Source: Phialocephala subalpina
Lineage: Eukaryota; Ascomycota; Leotiomycetes; Helotiales; Mollisiaceae
Length of the DNA: 64,000 nt
Direction: 5' to 3'
Assembly: GCA_900073065.1 (NCBI GenBank)
Contig: FJOG01000002.1
Coordinates: 2,870,460-2,934,459 of the forward strand
The position numbers and the translations under genes were made by a program. Positions within the stretch are counted from its first letter, which is position 1. Every line of letters starts with the position of its first letter. Shown here one piece after another: positions 56,166 to 64,000 of this stretch. A model generated the notes under the pieces. It was not told the origin of the DNA and ran no database searches. It saw only the letters and a program-made list of their open reading frames with translations.

Positions 56166-56867
56166 AAGAACTCGACCTAAAACGAAATGCCATTAACTAA
56201 AAGAGTTGTTGCTCTTGGTTACTGATCTCTCGGTGTCAGCACATCCGGGCTCACTCTACGTCCAATGAAATCGGTTGCGGGGTCTGTGGCGGGCTTTACG
56301 GCGGGATCTGCACGCTGACGGCCATGACAAGGCTTGCGCCTTTCAAACGGCAATTCTGAGCCTTGCCCAAAGATTGAGGTCGAGAAAACGAGATCTTTGG
56401 AATCATCGAATCGCTCCGCGGAGAAGTGTCTTATTCGTCCAATCAAAGAGCTCAAGACGACCAATTAGTGCTGCACGAGATGCTGCAAAATGCTGACAAA
56501 CGACGAGGCACGCCAAAAATCTGGCGAGGTCCTCGCCGAAATAGCGTCATTGTCCGGTCTTGACACCAAGTATCGTCACAATTATGCGGGGTCTACGATG
56601 TTCGTGCAAGCTTACCAAGAAGACAGATGTCTGTCGAAAGCAGAACCCAAGTCCAACGAAGAAAGATATAAGATGAGCATCTCTCAGAGGAAGTTATTCA
56701 TTCCAACATCCAGATATCCATCCGGGCATCGCAATCTTCAAGCCTTTATCATTTGATCAATTTTCAAGCTCCTAGTGGGACAATTCGCGGTGTCAATCCC
56801 TGTATCAACCCTTATCACTTCAGTTCAGATATTGAGAACTCGACAAGTCATCACATCGACACCGACA
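56166..56867. other. Intergenic between P450 and hydrolase
   Basis: Contains a G-rich triple (GCGGGG, GGCGGG, GGCGGG spaced by 5-6 bases, 56276..56308), a possible binding site for GC-box or Zn-finger factors. No supported gene. Confidence 0.4.
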
Positions 56868-57728
56868 ATGGCAGCATATACGACCAATTTCGTCGAAGCT
56901 GGTGGCCTCAATGTCTTCTACCGCGAAGCTGGATCGAATGACGCACCCGTGATCCTCCTTCTCCACGGCTTTCCAACTTCATCTCATCAATACCGAAATC
57001 TTATCCCACTCCTCAGCCACAAATACCATGTTGTCGCTCCTGATCTTCCTGGGTTTGGATTCACCGAGGTCCCAGCAGCGCTCAACTACAAATATACCTT
57101 CGACAACCTCGCCGCCAGCATCGAAGCATTCCTCGATGCCCTCTCCATCAAGAAGTTCTCGGTCTACATCTTTGACTACGGAGCACCGACAGGTCTTCGC
57201 CTCGCCCTCCGCCGACCAGAATCTATCCAAGCAATCATCTCACAGAATGGAAACGCTTACGAAGAAGGCCTAGGAGACGCCTGGGGACCCATCCAGAAGT
57301 ACTGGAAAAGCGGCAGCGCATCCGACCGCGCCTTCGTCCGCGACAACGTCCTCACTCTAGATGCCATTAAATGGCAATACGACACTGGATCCAAAATCCC
57401 CGTCGTCCCCGAAGCTTCCTATCTCGATTTCGCATTAATGCAACGACCTGGAAACTATGACATTCAGCTAGATTTGTTTTATGACTATCAGAATAATGTC
57501 AAGATGTATCCGGAGTTTCATGAGTATTTTAGGAAAAGTCAGGTTCCGACGTTGGTTGCTTGGGGGAAGCATGATCCTTTTTTTATTCCGCCGGGAGCGG
57601 AGGCTTTTAAGAAGGATGTTGGAGGAGCGGAGGTTCATTTGTTGGATGCGGGGCATTTTGCAGTGGAGACGGAGACAGAGGAGATTGCGGGGTTGATGTT
57701 GAAGTTTTTGGAGAAGAATGGAATCTAA
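56868..57728 (+). CDS. Alpha/beta hydrolase with Asp nucleophile (epoxide hydrolase / haloalkane dehalogenase-like)
   Basis: A single exon of 286 residues; the start at 56868 follows GACA and opens MAAYTTNFVEAGG, while an open lead of 31 codons upstream is not protein-like. HGFPTSS (33-39) supplies the oxyanion hole (HGxP is the epoxide-hydrolase/dehalogenase form). The nucleophile elbow is FDYGAP with Asp103 instead of Ser, as in haloalkane dehalogenases and soluble epoxide hydrolases. The acid is Asp236 (GKHDPFF) and the base His263 (DAGHFAVET). An all-helical cap lies at about 130-215. It opens epoxides or cleaves C-X bonds in the cytosol. A P450 makes epoxides and sits just upstream, so they might act in sequence. 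Substrate unproven. Confidence 0.9.
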   Translation: MAAYTTNFVEAGGLNVFYREAGSNDAPVILLLHGFPTSSHQYRNLIPLLSHKYHVVAPDLPGFGFTEVPAALNYKYTFDNLAASIEAFLDALSIKKFSVYIFDYGAPTGLRLALRRPESIQAIISQNGNAYEEGLGDAWGPIQKYWKSGSASDRAFVRDNVLTLDAIKWQYDTGSKIPVVPEASYLDFALMQRPGNYDIQLDLFYDYQNNVKMYPEFHEYFRKSQVPTLVAWGKHDPFFIPPGAEAFKKDVGGAEVHLLDAGHFAVETETEEIAGLMLKFLEKNGI

Positions 57729-57940
57729 AACCTTGCGGATGGCCAACATCCAAGCGGGCAAGGAGACCTGGCCAGAAGTTTGATACAAGTGCTGCCAGTT
57801 GGAGCAAATTATTGTCCCTAGTTATCCCTTTATGATTGTCATCTCCCCAAGTGATATTTTCATGCCATTCTCAATTTCTGCAACCATTCTGAGGATCGAC
57901 CAAGTAGCCGAAGACCTTGTTCAGCCTCAGCTGATATCTT

Positions 57941-59805
57941 TTGCATCACGCCATACTAATTGCCATTCTGGTGATTGCCATCTCGTTTGTCGATCTCTTC
58001 TCGAGAACGCATATTCTCTCATCCACAATATTGAGTATTTTCTTGGCAGCTATGGACATCCTCTCCGCACTGGTCGAATTTTTGTGGCTGTCCTGCTTGC
58101 GCGCACAGATTCAGCCGCTAAGAGAAGCTGGACCCCTTGAATCCTCACTGCACATGACATGTTTCCAGCATTTGTTCACTCATTCAACTTACGCAGCCTT
58201 GCCGCTCATATCACCCAATGCTTGATTCAACATTTGAACCCCAGTTTCCCCGCTGGAAGGATCATGTCTATACGCTGAAAGCTCTGTATTCAATATCCTA
58301 TATTTCTGCTATAAATACCTGCCTACACTGCTTGCTGTCATTCTTGCTTCGATGTGGGAAGCTGTTGTCTTGGGAATCCAAAGGATTGAGCCATTCTATC
58401 AACTTTCGCGACCGGATGGAGCTTTTGCCGCCGACTCACTGCATTTGAACCACACTCAGATCCTCCTGCCCAAAGTCCCATTTGTCTCTCTGAGGAAGAA
58501 GCACTATCTTGTCTTCGTATCATTCCTATGCTTGCTCTTTGTCGGCATCCTGGCTCCGATCTTCCAATCTAGCTTGTTCAATCTCAACATCTCGACAGAG
58601 AGCGCCGGCGTCCGGTCGGCAAAGGTCAAGATCAAAGTCCTGTATTGCCGAGTGCTACGGTCCTTGCATGGTACAGCCGTTCTCTGCACTGTCTGGCTTT
58701 GCATACTATCCTGGAAACGTCAAACTACAGGTCTCTATTCCAACCAGGAAGCGTCGCGTCGTTGGCGGCAGTGACTGGTCCTACACTCGCGAAGGATTTA
58801 AAAGATCTAGATCTCATAGAGGACGAGCGCATCAGTCAAATTTTGTCAAGGCGTCGCTACAAGCTATGCAGTCTCACAAAGGCCAACGGATCGGTCGTAT
58901 ATCAATTGGAGGGAGTACCACATCAGCAAGACGTCCCACATCACGACTCGAGTGAGCTCGAGGGACAAGCAGAGCATCTGGAAGAAAATCCGCAAAAGCT
59001 CGACACCATCATCCCAGACGCCCGAGTCAACATGTCATTGACAGTGACCTTCAACTACGCAATCATGATAACCGCCTCCGTTCTATTCGGAGTCGAAGCC
59101 TTCGGCAAAACATCCACACACGCGGTATTCTCCAGGAAACTTGTTCCAGTCGCAGCAGCTATCATTTTCAAGCAATGCTGGAAACCTCTCGATCGAGGGG
59201 CCCGGAACGTGAAAACTTTCAATCACCTCAGTCAACGCCCTCTCGCTCATCGAGAGAACTTTAACGATTTTCAGAGAGTATTTCGATCACCTTGTAATAT
59301 TGCCAGAGGGATTAAGATCTTTCCTGGGAAAGCTGAGGATACGATATTCTTGGACTATAGCTCTTCGTCGTTTCTCACGGCTCCTATTGCAGCTATGCTA
59401 AATGGTCATTTCTCCGTCTTCTTGGTCATGTTTGTGTCCTGGCTTGTGGAGGTTTTTACTGTGGCGATGGGTTCTCTGGGGACGTTGCCATGCTTTATGC
59501 ATCGAGAATGTCCGTCAACGTCTCCTACGGATGTTAGTCCGAAAGCTGTATCGATCTCAGTTGGTTTGAGCTTTGGGATCCTTCTTACGATGACATTGAT
59601 GGCGCTTTTTGTTAGTACCCCAAGATTAATGGCTAGTTATATACCGCAAGAGGTTGAGAATATGGCTGGGGTACTGAGGTGGTTGCATTCTAGTCGAATG
59701 ATTTCTGCATTGCGCCCGATGTCGACAATGAATCCTACGCAATGCAGAGAGTTTAGAAAGCCAATGAGAGGTAGGAAGTTTGGTCTTGGTTGGATTGGCT
59801 CGTAG
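57941..59805 (+). pseudogene. DUF3433-type fungal membrane protein, apparently broken
   Basis: Frame pieces at 57941..58225, about 58226..58774 and 58645..59805 together resemble the DUF3433 family of large fungal membrane proteins. Matching blocks are RAQIQPLREAGPLESSL, YLPTLLAVILASMWE, RIEPFYQLSRPDGAFAADSL and GSVASLAAVTGPTLAKDLK. Later MSLTVTFNYAIMITASVLFG and LDYSSSSFLTAPIAAMLN fit a second repeat of the family. The first two pieces share a frame but are split by TGA at 58223 and 58235; an intron ending at CCCAG (58250) could remove both. The shift near 58740 looks like one lost base in CCAACC-AGG. At its 5' end the start is unclear. Either decaying or carrying consensus errors. The function of intact members is unknown. 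Confidence 0.55.
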
Positions 59806-60275
59806 GGCTTTAGTATTGATGAGGAGCCTGTGGAAGCCTTTTCTTATTCGCTGGGAGAATTTGGGAAGAGGGAGATTTGTCGGTATCGTCCAAAGCAAAG
59901 TGCTTAGGTAGGCGTTGTAATGAACTCTAAGAAACCTCATTCTGTCATTTCTCACCTCCATGGTTGAGGGCCACTAATGTCTAACATGGCGTGCAGCGTC
60001 TAATGGTCAGACTCCTACTACTCCTGCTGCCTAGTCATGCCTGATTTGTATTACCACACTTTCCACAGCCTCGTCTCCCTTGCATATGATTGACTCATTT
60101 CTCGCTACAGTCCTCATTTTGAGGATCCAATCCCGTTTTTTCGCGTTTACTTCGTGCCCCATGTATTACCCCTCATCGCGTCCTCTCTTTTTTACCATCA
60201 CTACCACTTCTAAAATTCTCATCATCACGATCTTCGATCAACGGCGCATCCAAATTTTGTACTTCGACATTCAAA
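59806..60275. other. Intergenic
   Basis: 470 bp; the last 100 bases are T- and C-rich leader for the gene at 60276. Nothing else seen. Confidence 0.45.
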
Positions 60276-61644
60276 ATGGGAACACGTGGGCTTCTTGGTC
60301 TGATCATCGCCGCTCAGAGGCATGGAATGTACAATCATTTCGATTCCTACCCCGATGGCCTCGGGAAGGACATCATGAAGTTCATATTTAGTTTGAAGCC
60401 TGAAGAGTGGGATAAAATGGTCCTTCTTCTCAATGACATCGAGGTTGGTCCCCAATCATTTTTTTCATCGTTGAGGCCCTTCATGTTATCCTATCCCTAC
60501 ATCCGATCGTAAAAGTACAAAGAGGCTGACGTGTGAGGTGCTGGAGTGGGTAGATGAGAGCTCCAAACCATCTCCAGAACTACAAGAAAAATACACCACT
60601 CTCGGCTTCTGCGATACTGGCGTCAATCGCCAGAGCCCTGATGATTGGTATTGCTTACTTCGTAATGTCCAGGGGGCTAAAGCTCTTCCTGAGATTCTCA
60701 ATGGGAACTTGAAGCATATGATCCAATCAGGTAAGTATCCCCTACTCTCTCTCCACATAAGACTCAATCCTGAGTAGTAGAATTTGATCTGACTCGAATC
60801 TTTGAATAGTCAAGTTCCTCGAAGACGAACTCTTCTGCGAATGGGCCTACTTCATCGACTTCGAGAAACGAACATTCGAGACTTGGGGATNNNNNNNNNN
60901 NNNNNNNNNNNNNNNNNNNNNNNNNNNNNNNNNNNNNNNNNNNNNNNNNNNNNNNNNNNNNNNNNNNNNNNNNNNNNNNNNNNNNNNNNNNNNNNNNNNN
61001 NNNNNNNNNNNNNNNNNNNNNNNNNNNNNNNNNNNNNNNNNNNNNNNNNNNNNNNNNNNNNNNNNNNNNNNNNNNNNNNNNNNNNNNNNNNNNNNNNNNN
61101 NNNNNNNNNNNNNNNNNNNNNNNNNNNNNNNNNNNNNNNNNNNNNNNNNNNNNNNNNNNNNNNNNNNNNNNNNNNNNNNNNNNNNNNNNNNNNNNNNNNN
61201 NNNNNNNNNNNNNNNNNNNNNNNNNNNNNNNNNNNNNNNNNNNNNNNNNNNNNNNNNNNNNNNNNNNNNNNNNNNNNNNNNNNNNNNNNNNNNNNNNNNN
61301 NNNNNNNNNNNNNNNNNNNNNNNNNNNNNNNNNNNNNNNNNNNNNNNNNNNNNNNNNNNNNNNNNNATGGGAAATTCTTGAAGGAGATTTCGTTTGAAGG
61401 GCTGAGTGAGAGTGAATCGGATGAATACTTGAAAAAGATGCAGAAGAAGGGACGCTGGGGAGAGGAGGTTCCTGATTCGGGCGATGAAGAAGAAGAGGAG
61501 GAACCAGATCTTTCTAGTGGTCTTGAGGACAAGGAAAAGAGTGGTGGCGAGCAGAAGGAAGATGAACTAGCACTAGAAAGTGGTCATGAGGACACTGACC
61601 AGGTTGTGAACGACGGTGTTGCGGCACTTGCCATTGGAAAATGA
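60276..61644 (+). CDS. Conserved fungal protein of unknown function, interrupted by assembly gap
   Basis: Exons 60276..60443, 60538..60730 and 60810 onwards are in phase up to the gap at 60891; after the gap the frame resumes at about 61367 and ends at a TGA at 61642..61644. The start MGTRGLLGLIIAAQRHGMYN, then HFDSYPDGLGKDI, is the hallmark opening of a family I recall as widespread and multi-copy in Leotiomycetes and related classes. LQEKYTTLGFCDTGVNRQS, DDWYCLLRNVQGAKALPEI and LFCEWAYFIDFEKRTFETW are its later blocks. The tail is acidic (Glu/Asp-rich, DSGDEEEEEEPDLSS). No biochemical role is known to me. The gap hides about 150 codons or an additional intron, so the length is uncertain. 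Confidence 0.75.
60891..61366. other. Assembly gap (476 N)
   Basis: Unknown sequence of 476 N inside the third exon region of the conserved gene at 60276. Confidence 0.99.
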
Positions 61645-61972
61645 GACGATTGCGTCTTGAAGTTGGAACTTGTCACTGTTGGTTTCCAGAATGAGGATGA
61701 AAGCGGTCAAATGTAGTGTGCAATTTTTGATATTCAACCTCAAGTCGTGAAAATGAAAGGCACGTTTCTTGCCACTTGACCTAGGTGGCAGCCAAATTCG
61801 TGAAATGTGAACTTGTTTAATTGTGTATTTGAGCAGCGAAATGTTCGACGGAGAAAGGCACATCTACAAACTTTCAGAGAGGACAAAGCCGAGGCAAGCT
61901 ATGCAAAAGCAAATCTACCAGTTTAGCTCAAACATTTCTCGATAGAGAGGGGTATTGACAAGTACTCTACAA
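61645..61972. other. Intergenic between convergent genes
   Basis: 328 bp between the conserved gene and BUD22 3' ends. Nothing else seen. Confidence 0.5.
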
Positions 61973-63445
61973 TCAATCGAAGGTAACCTTCTTTCCCTGA
62001 AATGCCACGGCCTTCTTCATCTCCTTCGCTATCTTAGCAGCCTGCCAACTAGGATGCAGAACTCCAACATCATCCCTCATCTTCTTCGGAGGTTCGTTCC
62101 TTGGTGCTATAGGTGTTGCATTCTCTCCCGTTCCTCCCATCAAGCTCCTTCTATCCTTTCTATTCATCACTTTTGGCTTATCCCTATTCGGCTCTCTTCC
62201 TCTGCCTCTTCCTGAAGATGAGTCTTTGGCTCCTCGCTTGGCATCCCATCCATCGTCCTTTCCTCTAGAAGCAACGAGTCCTTGACCGGTCTTTATGTGG
62301 TTTGCTTTCTCGCCGTATTTCTTCTCCCAAATAGCTCGACGTGCCATCTGACCTGGTCTGTTCTTCTTTGCTGGGGGTGCGTTTTCGAGATCTGAAGCTT
62401 CGGATTCGGAGCCCGACCAGTAGCCACCCATGAGAGAGGGGAGGAAGGTCGAGTTGCCGCCTTTGCCTGATTGTACCTTTGGTTTTGAAGTCTTCTTTGG
62501 TCGTGGTTCAGGCTCCGGTTCTGAGTCTGATTCTGATTGGAGTTCCGGCTCTAATTCGGGTTCTGGAGAGGGTGATATTGATCCTAATATTGAGGGCGAT
62601 AAGGAGGGTGAAGGCGAGATGGAAAAGCGAGTTTGTTCGGGTTTCTCTTTGGGTAGCCAGTCTTCTTCGTGGAAGCTTTCTTCATCGGATGACGCCCCGA
62701 GTAATGCATCGTATTGTTGTAGCTCTTCCTCATCTAACGGCTCCCCTTCGTCATGTAGCTCTTCCTGTCCTTCGTTCTCCTTATTCGAACCATCGAGTCC
62801 CTCCCAAGACTTTTCATCCGAGTCGTCCTCATCTTCCGGGGGTTTCGCGACTCGCTTGTCTTCAAGGACTTCGACCTTCACCTTCTTCCCTATCTCACCT
62901 CTACCACCAGCCTTAGCACTATCATCAACCTCTTTCTTCATACCCTTCCCCTTTCCCTCCTTTGCCGGTACGGGAATCCCCATCGCCGCATACATCCTCT
63001 GTATTACCCCCGTCACCTCCTCCCTCACAACCTTCGCATTACACATCCCACTCGTAACATTATGCAGCGCCTTCACTTCCTCATCCGACCCCTCCGGCTT
63101 CGGCAGATCCCCTCTGACTTCCTCCGGCAGTATCTCGCTATCTCTAAACTCCTTGATCTTCAACAAACTCCTACACAACTGTGCTGTAGTCACTTTATCC
63201 AAATCCACCGTCTTCAATGCTTCGATTTCATTGTTTATGCGTTTAATTTCTTCAGATTCGGACTTGGAGGTCGCGGATTTGAGTCGTTTCCCTAACTTTT
63301 GGCGCTCGAATCCTTTGGCTGTTTTGAGGGCGCGGTGGAGGAGTTTCTTGCTGCGGGTTAATTCGTCGAGGGTGGCGGTTTTACGCCTGCGGAGGATACG
63401 ATCGCCGTCGTCTTCATCGCTGTTCGTGCGCTTTCGTTTCGGCAT
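61973..63445 (-). CDS. BUD22: Ribosome biogenesis factor BUD22 (SRFB1 family)
   Basis: A single exon of 490 residues from the ATG at 63445 (MPKRKRTNSDEDD); an earlier in-frame Met at 63535 adds a 30-residue, non-conserved lead. Bud22 is nucleolar and needed for early 40S (pre-18S) processing. Coiled and charged N-terminal part (RSKKLLHRALKTAKGFERQK, then LDKVTTAQLCRSLLKIKEF) is followed by a long acidic/Ser middle. The C-terminus VLHPSWQAAKIAKEM ends in FQGKKVTFD, the family's most conserved motif (LHPSWeA..., gkk..FD). The middle has a run of SPSPxxSPS repeats and doubled Glu-Pro repeats. It faces the SDR gene head-to-head, 283 bp away. Confidence 0.85.
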   Translation of the reverse strand: MPKRKRTNSDEDDGDRILRRRKTATLDELTRSKKLLHRALKTAKGFERQKLGKRLKSATSKSESEEIKRINNEIEALKTVDLDKVTTAQLCRSLLKIKEFRDSEILPEEVRGDLPKPEGSDEEVKALHNVTSGMCNAKVVREEVTGVIQRMYAAMGIPVPAKEGKGKGMKKEVDDSAKAGGRGEIGKKVKVEVLEDKRVAKPPEDEDDSDEKSWEGLDGSNKENEGQEELHDEGEPLDEEELQQYDALLGASSDEESFHEEDWLPKEKPEQTRFSISPSPSLSPSILGSISPSPEPELEPELQSESDSEPEPEPRPKKTSKPKVQSGKGGNSTFLPSLMGGYWSGSESEASDLENAPPAKKNRPGQMARRAIWEKKYGEKANHIKTGQGLVASRGKDDGWDAKRGAKDSSSGRGRGREPNRDKPKVMNRKDRRSLMGGTGENATPIAPRNEPPKKMRDDVGVLHPSWQAAKIAKEMKKAVAFQGKKVTFD

Positions 63446-63728
63446 CTTGGTCGAGTCGTTGTCGAGGTTTTCGCGATTGTGTTGGCTTGGAGGAAAATGT
63501 ACAGCCTCGATGATATTTTTTGGTGGAGCTTGCAAAGCTGGGCGGTGAACGGATTTGGGCTTTGTGGAGATTCTGCTGTGCCCCGCGCTAAGAGTGGGGG
63601 TGGCTGAATAATCAGAGCTTCAATGTTCTATATTTTGCCCATCACTCAAGAATTCAAGATATTTTTCACTGTTATAGACTTTGCTCGTTGTCAATTGCGT
63701 TAAGAGGTTCGGTTAAATATTTGTCAAA

Positions 63729-64000
63729 ATGGCCACCACTTCCATCCAAGCACCAAACCTGTTCAATGTCGACGGTATTGTAGCTGTCATCACTGGAGGA
63801 GGATCAGGTACGATCAACACATTGACATAATTCTGTGTATAAAACCACTTGCTGATCAAATTTAGGTATTGGACTTATGATGGCTCGAGCCTTAGCTCTC
63901 AATGGTGCTCATAAAGTCTACATCGTCGGCCGAAGGAAGGAAGTCCTCGAAAAAGCAGCAGCTTCTGTCGCCACCAAAAACATAATCCCCGTTATCGGAG
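63729..64000 (+). CDS. Short-chain dehydrogenase/reductase, 5' part, runs off the window
   Basis: Exon 1 is 63729..63807 and exon 2 begins at 63866 after a TTTAG acceptor; 71 codons or so are visible. The joined N-terminus VAVITGGGSGIGLMMARAL is the classical SDR cofactor motif TGxxxGIG, followed by HKVYIVGRRKEVLEKAA, whose Arg-Arg after strand 2 suggests NADP(H). The YxxxK active site lies beyond the window. Substrate unknown. Confidence 0.88.

Noticed and set aside
62430..63548. 372-codon plus-strand frame rich in Ser and Pro
   Set aside because: Antisense shadow of BUD22, whose acidic Glu/Ser codons leave the other strand open.
1..64000. tRNA, rRNA, CRISPR, origin or insertion-sequence features
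   Set aside because: I scanned by eye for T-loop boxes, regular spaced repeats and terminal inverted repeats and found none I could support; a covariance-model search would be needed to exclude a tRNA.

Overview
The window is nuclear DNA from a filamentous ascomycete (Pezizomycotina). Evidence: genes on both strands with short introns (about 46-110 nt, GT(A/G)NGT donors, CTAAC/CTAAT-like branch sites), moderate GC, and fungus-specific families (RTA1, 2EXR, DUF3433, fungal type III PKS, TOK channel). A leotiomycete is my guess from the protein style only; nothing here proves it. All gene models were spliced by hand from frame and splice-site consistency, with no transcript or database support. 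Two assembly gaps of N occur (48395-49059 and 60891-61366).

Left part (1-17 kb), accessory in character: the 5' end of a LOV/PAS photoreceptor-like gene leaving the window on the minus strand; a 79-residue secreted cysteine-rich protein; a TLC-like membrane protein; an RTA1-family membrane protein; a many-intron seven-TM receptor-like gene carrying an exact 250-bp tandem duplication; an MDR-family reductase with a relic duplicate of its own 3' end; and a protein ending in a RapZ-C-like domain. Gene-poor stretches of 1.5-3.3 kb separate them.

17-28 kb: a second RTA1 gene, a scrambled set of broken 2EXR pieces on both strands, and an MFS monocarboxylate-type transporter, followed by about 4 kb without a recognisable gene.

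28-44 kb is conserved housekeeping: mitochondrial oxoglutarate/malate-type carrier, TRM7 tRNA 2'-O-methyltransferase divergent from the MAK5 RNA helicase, an F-box relic, an NmrA-like oxidoreductase, a large acidic nuclear-type protein with an ASCH/PUA-like fold, a TOK1 potassium channel, and RAD4/XPC with an overlapping upstream ORF.

45-60 kb is accessory again and the best place to look for an undescribed system. A type III polyketide synthase, a four-helix small membrane protein, a methyltransferase-like protein with a membrane tail, a CYP52-clan-like P450 and an Asp-nucleophile alpha/beta hydrolase lie within about 8 kb. They are flanked by a ferric-reductase-type gene with one in-frame stop and a broken DUF3433 membrane gene. 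I infer a small candidate gene cluster for an alkyl-resorcinol or alkyl-pyrone type product.

The right edge returns to conserved genes: a fungal family of unknown function cut by a gap, BUD22 (ribosome biogenesis) and the 5' end of a short-chain dehydrogenase. Several accessory genes carry isolated stops or a single frameshift while the rest of the frame stays open, so recent decay (possibly RIP-like) or consensus errors both need considering.
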